A DNA stretch of 64,000 nt from CAYSQW01 sp964433135. Lineage in GTDB: Bacteria > Acidobacteriota > Aminicenantia > Aminicenantales > Aminicenantaceae. Shown in pieces: positions 51,433 through 61,105 of this stretch (its first letter is position 1; the number at the start of each line of letters is the position of its first letter). The notes beneath the pieces were generated by a model, which saw nothing but the letters and a program-made list of their open reading frames with translations, was not told the DNA's origin and did not search any database. The position numbers and the translations under genes were made by a program. The stretch is from the NCBI GenBank assembly GCA_964433135.1, contig CAYSQW010000001.1, forward strand, positions 62,001 through 126,000, read 5' to 3'.

Positions 51433-52253
51433 TTCGCTCCTCCTCTTGGATTGACGGATCTCACGGATGCATCAAAAAAGATCCGCTGTCCGCCCCGTAT
51501 CGTAAGGATCAGTCCGCCCCGCATATCGAGACCTCCGTAGGTTCCCCGGATCTCTCCTTCCGTATTCGTCACCCGGACTGTTTCTCCCTTGGAGAAAACC
51601 GAATGTTCCGAAAAGCCGGAGAGAACCGCATCATCATTCCCCGACGTGAATCGACCATACCACTTCCGCAGGGACGCGAACAACGCATCCAGAAGTGACT
51701 CCGAATTCACAGGCTCTTCCGAAACGGAATGCAGCGAAATGGCATGATCCAGCAGGTCAGGCGGAAAGTCCTCCGGCAAATGGTTGAGATTCAGACCTAT
51801 TCCCAGGATGACGCAGCCGATTTTGTCTCCATGAAAAACACTTTCACACAGAATCCCGGCAATCTTCCGGCCCGCAACCATGATATCATTAGGCCATTTT
51901 ATCTGGATCGCGGACCGGCTTCCTCTCTGGATCGCTTCGCGCACCGCCAATCCCGAGGCTATAGATAAAAGCGTGAGATCGGAACGCACGGGCCGAAGGA
52001 TCACCGACATATAGAGCCCCTTTCCTCTGACCGAGAGCCAAGGACGCCCGGATCGTCCCCGTCCCGCGGTTTGTTCCGCGCATACGACAACAGTTCCTTC
52101 AACGGCCCCCTTTCGGGCCATCTCCCGGGCGACATCATTACTGGAAGAACAGGATGACAGACGATGCACAGAAATCCCGATGGCCGGAGGTGCGATCTCC
52201 TTTTTTGCTTCGCGTTTCAGTCGTTCTGGTTTCAATATGCTCGCCGTTCGCAC
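51426..52253 (-). CDS. birA: Biotin--[acetyl-CoA-carboxylase] ligase
   Basis: A 275-aa biotin protein ligase of the short class without an N-terminal DNA-binding domain. SSSNDVARE, the biotinyl-AMP loop GRGRSGRPW, IKWPNDI and KIAGILCE are all present, with a small C-terminal SH3-like domain (SKGETVRVTNTEGEIRG). The start is probably GTG at 52253; the first 20 residues are not conserved, so a later start is possible. It follows valS by 39 bases. Confidence 0.9.
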   Translation of the reverse strand: MRTASILKPERLKREAKKEIAPPAIGISVHRLSSCSSSNDVAREMARKGAVEGTVVVCAEQTAGRGRSGRPWLSVRGKGLYMSVILRPVRSDLTLLSIASGLAVREAIQRGSRSAIQIKWPNDIMVAGRKIAGILCESVFHGDKIGCVILGIGLNLNHLPEDFPPDLLDHAISLHSVSEEPVNSESLLDALFASLRKWYGRFTSGNDDAVLSGFSEHSVFSKGETVRVTNTEGEIRGTYGGLDMRGGLILTIRGGQRIFFDASVRSVNPRGGAKC

Positions 52254-52292
52254 GCTCTTCGGGAAATCCCCCGATCCCGCGTTCGGCCTCTT

Positions 52293-54923
52293 TCAACTCA
52301 AAGAACGAAGATGCTTCAGGTTCTCCTGCAGCCCGCCTTCCCGACGACGCAGCTGTTCAAGGCTCTGCTCCACTTCGAGAACCACCTCACGCGGGGCTTT
52401 GGCACGGAAATCACGGTTTTCAAGCCGCCCTTCCATTTTTTTCAGGTCTTTTTGAGCTTTCGCCAACTCGCGCTCCAGCCGCTGTCTTTCCTGTTCCAGA
52501 TCGATCAGCCCCTCTTCAAGGGGAATGGCAAAGGCGCCGACCACTCCCTTCAAAAAGCTCTTGTCTTGCGGAAATTCCTCAAACACCTCGATCCCGCGCA
52601 CATTCGCCAGGGATCGAATCGCTGTCCGGATTTCCGGGTTCAGCCGAAGCCCCTCCTCTCCCTTAATCCAAAGGTCGATTTCTTTCTGAGGAGAGATCCG
52701 ATTTTCCGCTCTGATGGTCCGCACTTCCGTGATCGCATCCTGGAGGACTTTCATGTCCGCTTCCAAGACGTCATCCCGCCATTCCCGCTCCGTGGATGGA
52801 AACGCGGCCGCCGCCAGGAAATCCCCGGCGGAAGGAAGATGCTGCCATATTTCCTCGGTGACGAAAGGCATGAAAGGGTGCAGCAGCCGCAGGATTCGAT
52901 CCAGCGTATCCACCAGCACGGCCAAGCTTGTCCGGCTGCCGGACTGTAGACTCGGTTTGACCAGTTCGATGTACCAGTCGCAGTATTCGTGCCAGAGAAA
53001 ATGGTAAATCAGGTCTGCCGCTTCATAAAAACGGTACTGCTCGAGAGCCGTTTCAATTTGCTCTGTAATCCTGCTGAGCCGGCTGCGGATCCAGCGGTCG
53101 GCCAGTGTCATCTCCGCTTCGTGAACCTTCATGTCCGTTCCATCCAAGTTCATGATCACGAATCGTGACGCGTTCCAGAGTTTGTTCACGAAGGCCCGGT
53201 AACCGGCCATACGCTCTTCGGAAAGAGAGATGTCCATACCGGGTATCGCCAGCGCCGCCAGAGTGAAGCGCAGAGCATCTGTCCCATATTTTTCGATCAT
53301 CTCCAGAGGATCTATGCTGTTTCCCTCGGATTTGCTCATTTTGCGTTTCTTGAAATCTCTCACCAGGCCGTTGATGAACACATCCCGGAAGGGTATTCGT
53401 CCTCTGAACTTGAGTCCCATCATGATCATGCGGGCCACCCAGAAAAAGATGATATCGAAGCCGGTGGCCATGAGGTCGGTGGGATAAAAGGTCTTTAGAT
53501 CCGGCGTCTCCTCCGGCCAGCCCAGCGTTCCGAAGGGCCAAAGAGCGGAGCTGAACCACGTATCCAGAACATCTTCATCCTGACGGAGATCGCGGCTTTG
53601 GCAGCGCGGACACGTTTCGGGGGACGACGTCTCCACAATGATCTCTCCACAGTCGCTGCAGTACCACGCGGGGATCCGGTGACCCCACCAAAGCTGGCGG
53701 GAGATACACCAGTCATGTATGTTGTACATCCATTCATAGTAGGTCTTGGTCCAGTTCTCGGGGATGAAACGAATTTCTCCCTCTTCCACCACCCGGATCG
53801 CTTCCCGGGCCAGGGGCTCGATCTTCACGAACCACTGCCAGGAAAGATGCGGCTCGATTACGGTTTTGCAGCGGTAACAGTGTCCCACGGCATGCTGATG
53901 GTCCTCGCTTTTTTCCATCAACCCCGCTGCTTCAAGCCGTTCTATGACCTTATCCCGACATTCAAATCTGTCCAGGCCTTCAAAATCAGCGCCGGCCGCT
54001 TCCGTCATCTTACCGAAACCATCTATCACGATGATCTGAGGAAGCTTATGCTTTTTCCCCAACTCGAAGTCTACCGGATCATGCGCCGGCGTCACCTTGA
54101 CGGCGCCGGTCCCGAATTCCCGCTCCACCCGCTCATCCAGGATGATGGGAATCTCCCGATCGGTCAATGGAAGTCGAATCCGTTTGCCGTGAAACGCCTG
54201 GTAACGTTCGTCTTCGGGGTGCACGGCCACCGCCGTATCGCCCAACATGGTTTCCGGCCGGGTGGTCGCGACCGTAAGGCGCTCTACGCCCTCCGTCATC
54301 GGATAGCGAACATAGTAAAGACGGGAGTTCAGATCTTTATGTTCGATCTCGACATCGGAGAGGACGGTCCCACAGCGAGGGCAGCGATTTACCAGGTAAT
54401 AATCACGATAGATCAGACCTTCCCGGTAAAGATCGACGAACACCTTATTTACCGCCCGGGAAAAACCTTCGTCCATGGTGAAACGCTCCCGGGTCCAATC
54501 CAGAGAAAAACCCATCTTTTTCAATTGATGCAGGATAACGCCGCCGTAGGTCTCTTTCCACTCCCAAGCGACTTTGAGGAATTCTTCCCGGCCTATTTTC
54601 TCGCGATCAAGTCCCAGCTTGATCAATTTCTTCTCGATAACGTTATGCACGGCGATGCTGGCATGATCGGTCCCGGGCAGCCAGAGAACATTGAATCCCT
54701 TCATGCGACGCCAACGGGCGATGATATCCGGAAGGGTAAAACAGAGTGCATGCCCCATGTGGAGAGAGCCCGTCACGTTGGGAGGGGGAAGAACCATGGA
54801 GAACTTCGGCTTATCCGAATGCGCGTCCGGAACAAAGACCTCTTTCTCGATCCATGACTGCGACCATTTTTCTTCTACGGGTTGGGGATCATAAGTTTTG
54901 GATAAAACGCTCTTCTTTTTCAT
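52293..54923 (-). CDS. valS: Valyl-tRNA synthetase
   Basis: An 876-aa class I synthetase. The HIGH motif appears as HMGHA (residues 56-60) and KMSKS near 532-536. The editing domain (TTRPETMLGDTAVAVHP), zinc-type cysteines (NRCPRCGT, CSDCGE, CPRCQS) and a C-terminal coiled-coil arm (ERQRLERELAKAQKDLKKME) are present. A weak TTGTCG-17-CACAAT promoter lies 11 bases before the ATG. The gene is followed by birA and coaX. Confidence 0.96.
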   Translation of the reverse strand: MKKKSVLSKTYDPQPVEEKWSQSWIEKEVFVPDAHSDKPKFSMVLPPPNVTGSLHMGHALCFTLPDIIARWRRMKGFNVLWLPGTDHASIAVHNVIEKKLIKLGLDREKIGREEFLKVAWEWKETYGGVILHQLKKMGFSLDWTRERFTMDEGFSRAVNKVFVDLYREGLIYRDYYLVNRCPRCGTVLSDVEIEHKDLNSRLYYVRYPMTEGVERLTVATTRPETMLGDTAVAVHPEDERYQAFHGKRIRLPLTDREIPIILDERVEREFGTGAVKVTPAHDPVDFELGKKHKLPQIIVIDGFGKMTEAAGADFEGLDRFECRDKVIERLEAAGLMEKSEDHQHAVGHCYRCKTVIEPHLSWQWFVKIEPLAREAIRVVEEGEIRFIPENWTKTYYEWMYNIHDWCISRQLWWGHRIPAWYCSDCGEIIVETSSPETCPRCQSRDLRQDEDVLDTWFSSALWPFGTLGWPEETPDLKTFYPTDLMATGFDIIFFWVARMIMMGLKFRGRIPFRDVFINGLVRDFKKRKMSKSEGNSIDPLEMIEKYGTDALRFTLAALAIPGMDISLSEERMAGYRAFVNKLWNASRFVIMNLDGTDMKVHEAEMTLADRWIRSRLSRITEQIETALEQYRFYEAADLIYHFLWHEYCDWYIELVKPSLQSGSRTSLAVLVDTLDRILRLLHPFMPFVTEEIWQHLPSAGDFLAAAAFPSTEREWRDDVLEADMKVLQDAITEVRTIRAENRISPQKEIDLWIKGEEGLRLNPEIRTAIRSLANVRGIEVFEEFPQDKSFLKGVVGAFAIPLEEGLIDLEQERQRLERELAKAQKDLKKMEGRLENRDFRAKAPREVVLEVEQSLEQLRRREGGLQENLKHLRSLS

Positions 54924-55226
54924 GTTTAACCTTTATTGTGAACAAGCGGGAAGATTTCGACAAATCTATTACCGGATAATGGTCCGTGTCGTATCCATCT
55001 TGTTCCGGAAACCGTCTACGACTGAAAGCACCTCCGCTATTGTACCAATTTTACAAATCTTTTTCCCGTTTTTTTCGTTCCCCTCCCCATGCTGCCCCCC
55101 TAAGGTTCTTTAGATCGAGGGTGGGAGGAATCGAGTCTAGACAAGCGGGACCATGAAGGCGTTCGATAACATCGCGTGGTTTTCCAGATACGTGGAGAAG
55201 AGAACGATTCCCTCGCGATCCGGGAT
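54924..55226. other. 303-base intergenic region upstream of valS
   Basis: No coding frame of note is seen. On the minus strand it holds a weak valS promoter (TTGTCG 54958-54963, CACAAT 54935-54940). Further upstream a GGAGG followed by a GTG could start a 21-codon leader peptide, which is unproven. No T-box specifier or GGTGG antiterminator box was found. Confidence 0.4.
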
Positions 55227-55775
55227 TTACTCTTTATCCAAGTGCCGCTTTATCTCCGTCAATAAACGGGCCCGGATCCGCTTTTCCACCTCCCGCTCGG
55301 CTTCCAGGATCTCATCCCGGATTATTTCGCGCACTCCTGGATCGAGCTCGATGGACAGCGGCGGCTCTCCTTCATCCGGTTCTTCGGGGAGGCTCTCCGG
55401 ATCCAGTTCACCTCCCACCAACCGCCGCACCCTTCGGGCCAGTTCCTCAGAATCGAAAGGCTCCTGGATAAGAGCCTGATAATCCAGCGACTCCAATCGG
55501 TGGGGATCAGGGCTGTCGAATGCCCCCTGCAGCATCAAGAGCGGAACTTCGCTGTATTCCGGCAGGCTTCTCAAGTACTTGCCCGCGGAAATACCATCAT
55601 CCGGGGGGAAGGACATGCTCATCAGGACCGCATCCACGGGGCAGGGAGGAACGCAGTCCTTGAAATCGAATCCGTTTTGGAAACAACGGATCTCAAAGCG
55701 ATCCTCCGGGAAAACCATGCGCAGCACCTTGAGAACGGTGGGGCTGGAATGGGCCAGGATCAATTTATAGGGCAT
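55227..55775 (-). CDS. Degenerate receiver-domain protein
   Basis: A 182-aa protein. Residues 1-118 have the fold pattern of a response-regulator receiver (YKLILAHSSPTVLKVLRMVF; VPLLMLQG; IQEPFDSEELARRV). Phosphorylation residues are not canonical: the usual Asp at the end of strand 3 reads Ser in AVLMSMSF, and the strand-5 K-P-F reads Q-E-P-F. An acidic linker and an amphipathic C-terminal helix follow. It may be a pseudo-receiver that signals by binding rather than phosphorylation. It lies alone between valS and dnaE. Confidence 0.7.
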   Translation of the reverse strand: MPYKLILAHSSPTVLKVLRMVFPEDRFEIRCFQNGFDFKDCVPPCPVDAVLMSMSFPPDDGISAGKYLRSLPEYSEVPLLMLQGAFDSPDPHRLESLDYQALIQEPFDSEELARRVRRLVGGELDPESLPEEPDEGEPPLSIELDPGVREIIRDEILEAEREVEKRIRARLLTEIKRHLDKE

Positions 55776-55878
55776 TTTTTCTATTCCGGATGATGTTTAA
55801 ATTTCATACAGACTCGATGATAACCCAGACGCAGGATAACGACAACCGGACCATAGACGTTTCCCGGGGACGGAATTT

Positions 55879-58800
55879 TCAATATTCGATAACAACGGAG
55901 TTCTCTCCTAATAAAGCCTCAACCCGCTTCACCAGTTCTTCCGAAGGCGCGACGCCGGGAATATCCACCGACTGCACCAGAACCCGGTAGGCATGGGGGG
56001 TCTCCAGCTCGAAAAACACCGGGCACGGCCCGGAGAAACGGCTCAGGATCGTTTTCAATTCCTCGAAGACGGAATCTTCAATCCCGGGGAGAAAAACGCG
56101 CATGAAAACCCGTTTGGCCTGCTTCTGCAAGGCTTCCGCCAAGGGCATTGCGGCGGAGAGGTGAATGCGTCGGCTGTCACCTTCTCCCTGAAATTTTCCT
56201 TTGACCCAGACCATTTGATCATCGCTGATCACGTTGGAATACCGCTCGTAGCTGTCCGGAAAGGCCACGACTTCGATCCTCCCGCTCAAATCCTCCAGGA
56301 TAAACGTCGCCATCCTTTCATCCCGCCGGGTTTTCATGGTTTTGTGTGAATTGATGATGCCCGCTACGCGTATCTCGCTATTGAATTCCCTTTCCTCATC
56401 GACTTGATCGATGGAATGGGAAACCAACTTTTTCAGCAAACCGTTATACTGCGTCAGGGGATGACCGGAAATATAAAAACCGAGGGCATCCTTTTCATAC
56501 GAAAGCTTCAACGATTCATCCCATTCCTGCATATTGCTGATTTCCGGAGGAGTCGGCGGCGGGGCGTCATCTTCACCGCCAAAAAGCATCGCCTGCTTCG
56601 ACCTGCGCCTTTTCTGAAGCTTTCGGGCATGCATGATCAGCGAGTCGATCAGATGAAAAAGTTGGGATCTATGCCATCCCATCGAATCCAAGGCTCCTGA
56701 TTTGATCAGGCTCTCCAGGACCTTGCGATTGATGATCCTGGATTCGGTATCGCGCACCAAGTCGAAGGGAGATGTGAAATCCCCGTACCGCCGCCGCGAG
56801 AGAATCAGCTCCTGGACCGCGCCGTCCCCGACATTCTTGATGGCGGCCAGTCCGAATCTGATGTCTTTCCCTTCCACGCAAAAGGTCAGTTCGCTTTTGT
56901 TGATATCGGGAGGCAGGACATTGATTCCCATGTCCTTGCATTCATTGATGTATTTGACCAACTGAGCCGTCGCGCCCCGGTCCGCCTCCGATGTAAGCAG
57001 CGCGGCTAAAAAACACAGGGGGTAGTGAGCCTTCAGGTAGGCGGTCCGAAACGCAAGCAGGGCGTAGGCGGCGCTGTGAGATTTATTGAACCCGTATCCC
57101 GCGAAGTACTTGATATTCTCGAAGATCTTGCCGGCCTTGGTGGGGCTGAGTCCCCGTTTTTTGGCTCCGCGAACGAAATTCTGCTTCTGGGCTTTCATCA
57201 CGGACGTTTTCTTTTTTCCCATGGCTTTTCTCAGGATATCCGCTTCAGCCATGGAAAATCCGGCCAGATCCGTGGCGATCCGCATCACCTGCTCCTGGTA
57301 AACGATCATTCCCTTGGTCTCTTTGAGGATGGGTTCCAACTCCGGAAACTCATAGTGGATCCGTTCGGGATGATTTTTACATTTGATAAACTCATCGGTC
57401 ATTCCGCTTTTCAGCGGTCCGGGACGATAGAGCGCGTTCAGAGCGATCAGGTCGCGAAATTTTTCCGGTTTGAAATTGCGCAGGAGATCTTTCATCCCTT
57501 GACTTTCAAACTGAAAGACCCCGTCCGTGTTTCCGGCCTGAAAAAGAGCGAACGTCTCCGGATCATCCAGCGGAATATGATCCAGGTCGATGACTTCCCC
57601 CGAGTCCTTTTCCACCATCCGGAGGGAATCCTGGATGACGGTCAGGTTGCGGAGCCCCAGAAGGTCCATCTTCAACAGCCCGATCGCCTCGACATCCTGC
57701 ATCGGGAACTGCGTCGTGATCTCCCCTTTGGTTGACTGATACAGCGGGATGAACTCCACCAGGGGCTTGGGCGTGATCACGATTCCGGCGGCATGGATGG
57801 AAGGGTGCCGCACCTGCCCCTCCAGCCTCTGAGCCACCGAAAGCATCTTGGCGATCTTGGGTTTCTGTTCGCTCATCTGCTTGATCTGAGGAATTGAGGC
57901 CAGGGCGCCTCGGATGGAAGCATCCGGGCCGAACTGCGGGATCATTTTCGCAATCTTGTCCACTTCCGGAAGCGGAACCTCAAGCGCACGGCCCACGTCG
58001 CGCACAACCAGGCGGGACGCCATGGTTCCGAACGTGATAATCTGGCAGACATTGTCCTGCCCGTAACGCTCCGTCACATACTCGATAACCTCCTCCCGTC
58101 GGCGGCCGCAAAAATCGATATCGATATCAGGCAGGCTGATGCGCTCCGGATTGAGGAACCGCTCAAAAAGCAAATCGTACTCCAGCGGATCGATATCCGT
58201 AATCCCCATGCTGAAAGCCAACAGGCTTCCCGCCGCCGAACCGCGGCCGGGACCGACCGGAATATTGCGGGCTTTGGACTCGCGAATCAAATCCCAGACA
58301 ATGAGGAAATATCCTTCGAATCCCATCTGTTTGACGAGACGGATTTCTTTTTCCATGCGCTTTTCGTATTCATCCTTTCCGGGAAGAAGCCCCGCCTCGA
58401 TTCGATCCCGCAGAACGTCCAGCTTTTGATTGAATCCCTCCCGGGCAACGGCGTCGAAGTAGTCGCTCAGAACCATGCCGTTCGGGGGCGTGAAATTCGG
58501 CAGAAAATGTCCTGAGGAGGGGAAATCGAAATTGCATCGGGCCGCAATCTTGGTGGTGTTCGTCAGCGCTTCAGGCGTCTCGGAAAACAAGGCTTCCATC
58601 TCCTCGCTCGACTTGAAATAGAACTCCTGGGAATTGAATCGGATCCGTTCTTCTTCGGAGACCTTCTTGTTGGTTTGGATACAGAGAAGGACATCATGGC
58701 TCTCCGCGTCCTCCCTGCGGAAGTAATGTACATCATTGGTGGCGACTAAGGGGAGATCCAGTTTACGTGCCAATCCGATCAATCTCGGATTGATTTCTTT

Positions 58801-59355
58801 TTGAGGTTGGAGACCGTGATCCTGAAGCTCGATAAAGAAATCTCCCTTGTCGAAAATCGCGGCGTATTCAAGAGCGGCGGCCCCTGCCTCGTCATCCCGA
58901 CCCTGCGTCAGATATTCACTGACCTCCCCTTTGAGGCAGGCGGAAAGCCCGATCAAACCCCGGCTGTGCCTGGTCAACAGTTCTTTGTCGATCCGCGGCC
59001 GGTAGTAAAATCCTTCCAGATAACTTTTTGTGATCAGCTTGCAAAGATTGCGATATCCCTCTTCGTCCTTGACCAGGAGCACGAGATGATGATGGGCGGG
59101 TCTTCCCTTAAACGCTTTTTTCTCCATCCTCCCATTGGGCGCAACATAGACTTCGCAGCCGAGGATCGGTTTAATCTGTTTTTCCCGGGCTTTCCTGAAG
59201 AACGTAACGGCTCCAAAGATATTGCCGTGATCGGTGATCGCCACGGCCGGCATATTTTGGGAATAGGCGGCTTCCACCAGGATCTCGGCCTTCAAGGCTC
59301 CATCGAGAAGGCTGTATTCCGTATGATTGTGCAGATGAATGAATGATGGCGCCAT
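55879..59355 (-). CDS. dnaE: DNA polymerase III alpha subunit
   Basis: An 1158-aa replicative polymerase of the DnaE1 type. The N-terminal PHP domain (FIHLHNHTEYSLLDG), the polymerase active site (GPGRGSAAGS, LPDIDIDF), the helix-hairpin-helix region and the C-terminal OB fold (IRVAGIINSHKTMKT) are present; no DnaQ-type exonuclease is inserted. The ATG at 59355 is chosen over a GTG at 59364 because AGGTGATC, complementary to the 16S tail, ends three bases before it. Confidence 0.95.
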   Translation of the reverse strand: MAPSFIHLHNHTEYSLLDGALKAEILVEAAYSQNMPAVAITDHGNIFGAVTFFRKAREKQIKPILGCEVYVAPNGRMEKKAFKGRPAHHHLVLLVKDEEGYRNLCKLITKSYLEGFYYRPRIDKELLTRHSRGLIGLSACLKGEVSEYLTQGRDDEAGAAALEYAAIFDKGDFFIELQDHGLQPQKEINPRLIGLARKLDLPLVATNDVHYFRREDAESHDVLLCIQTNKKVSEEERIRFNSQEFYFKSSEEMEALFSETPEALTNTTKIAARCNFDFPSSGHFLPNFTPPNGMVLSDYFDAVAREGFNQKLDVLRDRIEAGLLPGKDEYEKRMEKEIRLVKQMGFEGYFLIVWDLIRESKARNIPVGPGRGSAAGSLLAFSMGITDIDPLEYDLLFERFLNPERISLPDIDIDFCGRRREEVIEYVTERYGQDNVCQIITFGTMASRLVVRDVGRALEVPLPEVDKIAKMIPQFGPDASIRGALASIPQIKQMSEQKPKIAKMLSVAQRLEGQVRHPSIHAAGIVITPKPLVEFIPLYQSTKGEITTQFPMQDVEAIGLLKMDLLGLRNLTVIQDSLRMVEKDSGEVIDLDHIPLDDPETFALFQAGNTDGVFQFESQGMKDLLRNFKPEKFRDLIALNALYRPGPLKSGMTDEFIKCKNHPERIHYEFPELEPILKETKGMIVYQEQVMRIATDLAGFSMAEADILRKAMGKKKTSVMKAQKQNFVRGAKKRGLSPTKAGKIFENIKYFAGYGFNKSHSAAYALLAFRTAYLKAHYPLCFLAALLTSEADRGATAQLVKYINECKDMGINVLPPDINKSELTFCVEGKDIRFGLAAIKNVGDGAVQELILSRRRYGDFTSPFDLVRDTESRIINRKVLESLIKSGALDSMGWHRSQLFHLIDSLIMHARKLQKRRRSKQAMLFGGEDDAPPPTPPEISNMQEWDESLKLSYEKDALGFYISGHPLTQYNGLLKKLVSHSIDQVDEEREFNSEIRVAGIINSHKTMKTRRDERMATFILEDLSGRIEVVAFPDSYERYSNVISDDQMVWVKGKFQGEGDSRRIHLSAAMPLAEALQKQAKRVFMRVFLPGIEDSVFEELKTILSRFSGPCPVFFELETPHAYRVLVQSVDIPGVAPSEELVKRVEALLGENSVVIEY

Positions 59356-59445
59356 TTCGATCACCTAACGCGGATTACACCTCGCCGCAGTAAGAAAACA
59401 CCCCTTGGAATCGAAATCTCCCCCCAATCGGACCCGCTCCCTGGA

Positions 59446-60978
59446 TTACTCCCACTCTATCGTTCCCGGCGGTTTGGAAGTGATGTCATACACCACACGG
59501 TTGACCCCCTGGATCTCATTCACGATCCGGCTGGATATCCGGGAAAGCAGCTCGGGAGCAGCGTGAAACCAATTGGCCGTCATGCCGTCCACGCTCTGAA
59601 CCAACCTGACAACCACGACACGCTGATAGGTACGCCGGTCTCCCATGACACCGACGGTCCGGACCGGAAGCAGGACGGTAAACGCCTGCCAAAGACGATT
59701 ATACAAACGCGCTCGCTTTATTTCCTCGAGGAGCACGGCGTCGGCCCCGCGGAGAATCTCCAACCTCTCCCGCGTCACCTCGCCCACGATCCTCACGGCC
59801 AAGCCGGGACCGGGGAAAGGATGTTGGAGGATGAAACTTTTATCCACGCCCATGTTGAGGCCAAGGGTTCGGACCTCATCCTTGAACAATTCCTTGAGTG
59901 GTTCCACCAACTCGAAGTTCATGTCCTTGGGCAGCCCTCCCACATTATGGTGTGATTTGATGCTGTGAGACGGCCCCTTTACGGGCTTGCTTTCGATCAC
60001 GTCAGGGTAAATCGTTCCCTGCGCCAGGAGTTCCACGCCGCCGATGGCAGAGGCTTCACGCTGAAAGATCCGGATAAACGCCTCGCCGATAACCTTTCTT
60101 TTTCGCTCGGGAGAGGTCACACGCTTCAGTCGGTTAAGAAAAAGCTCGGACGCGTCCACTCCGATCACATTCAAAGAAAAACGACTCCGGAATTTATCCA
60201 ACAAAGAATGGTATTCCCCTTTACGCAGCAGTCCGTTATCGACGAAAACACAGAACAGCTTGTCCCCCACCGCTTTTTGGATCAGCAGCGAGGCCACGAG
60301 CGAATCCACGCCCCCACTCAAGCCGCAGAGAACCTTCTTCGACCCGACCTGCCGCGATATCTCTTCCACTTTTCGGTCGATAAAGGAACTCATATTCCAA
60401 TCCGCTGTCATTCCGGCCTGGACAAACAAAAAATTGGATAGAACTTTCAGACCTTGACAGGTATGAACGACTTCGGGGTGGAACTGCACCCCGAAAAGTT
60501 TCTTTGCGGGGGCTTCGACCACGGCGGACTCGCAGTTGTCGGTCACCGCCGTCACCTCAAATCCAGCCGGCAGCTGCATCACTTTGTCCCCATGACTCAT
60601 CCATACCTGGTTCCCATTCCGGAATCCCGCCAGCAATCCTTTCCGGCCGATGACCTTCAAGGCGGCATTTCCGTACTCGCGCTTGGAGCTGGCCGCCACT
60701 TCACCCCCCAAAAGATGCGCCATGATCTGAAGGCCGTAGCATATTCCGAGAACCGGAATCCCCAAACGAAATATCTCCGGGCTGATCCGAGGCGCCTGCG
60801 CCGCATAGACGCTGTCAGGGCCGCCGGAAAGGATGACGGCGCCCGGTTTTTCCCGCTTCAAGCGTGCGGGAGGGACATCGAAGGGATAAATCTCCGAAAA
60901 CACGCCCAACTCGCGGATCTTTCGGGCGATCAGCTGGGTGTACTGGGAACCGAAATCAAGAACGATAACCCTTTTCAT
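59446..60978 (-). CDS. guaA: GMP synthase (glutamine-hydrolysing)
   Basis: A 510-aa enzyme that converts XMP to GMP. Glutamine amidotransferase domain 1-190 has the nucleophile in LGICYGLQ with the later HPEV; the ATP-pyrophosphatase P-loop is GLSGGVDS; the C-terminal dimerisation domain ends in the typical PPGTIEWE. A promoter whose -10 ends 6 bases before the ATG predicts a leaderless mRNA. Together with purF it covers two purine steps in this window. Confidence 0.96.
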   Translation of the reverse strand: MKRVIVLDFGSQYTQLIARKIRELGVFSEIYPFDVPPARLKREKPGAVILSGGPDSVYAAQAPRISPEIFRLGIPVLGICYGLQIMAHLLGGEVAASSKREYGNAALKVIGRKGLLAGFRNGNQVWMSHGDKVMQLPAGFEVTAVTDNCESAVVEAPAKKLFGVQFHPEVVHTCQGLKVLSNFLFVQAGMTADWNMSSFIDRKVEEISRQVGSKKVLCGLSGGVDSLVASLLIQKAVGDKLFCVFVDNGLLRKGEYHSLLDKFRSRFSLNVIGVDASELFLNRLKRVTSPERKRKVIGEAFIRIFQREASAIGGVELLAQGTIYPDVIESKPVKGPSHSIKSHHNVGGLPKDMNFELVEPLKELFKDEVRTLGLNMGVDKSFILQHPFPGPGLAVRIVGEVTRERLEILRGADAVLLEEIKRARLYNRLWQAFTVLLPVRTVGVMGDRRTYQRVVVVRLVQSVDGMTANWFHAAPELLSRISSRIVNEIQGVNRVVYDITSKPPGTIEWE

Positions 60979-60984
60979 GCCTCA

Positions 60985-61013
60985 ATTCTAGCAAAGCCTC
61001 CCCGCAAAGTAAA
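60985..61013 (-). promoter_or_regulatory. guaA promoter, leaderless geometry
   Basis: Minus strand TTTACT (61008-61013), 17-base spacer, TAGAAT (60985-60990), then 6 bases to the ATG at 60978. The transcript would begin at the A of the start codon. Confidence 0.5.
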
Positions 61014-61067
61014 CTCTTGCTCCCTCCGCTCCCTGACGCTTACTGCAAAAGCCTTCAACAATAAAAA

Positions 61068-61096
61068 TTGACTTAAAATTCAGATTTTTTTATATT
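61068..61096 (+). promoter_or_regulatory. apgM promoter, leaderless geometry
   Basis: TTGACT (61068-61073), 17-base spacer, TATATT (61091-61096), then 9 bases to the ATG at 61106. Strong hexamers with optimal spacing; leader about 3 nt and no ribosome site. Confidence 0.6.
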
Positions 61097-61105
61097 TATC
61101 ATGCT

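Noticed and set aside
53598..54857. A 419-codon plus-strand frame
   Set aside because: It is the antisense shadow of valS, produced by GC-biased codon positions; no ribosome site or domain.
54924..55226. T-box leader upstream of valS
   Set aside because: No specifier stem or conserved antiterminator sequence was found on the minus strand.
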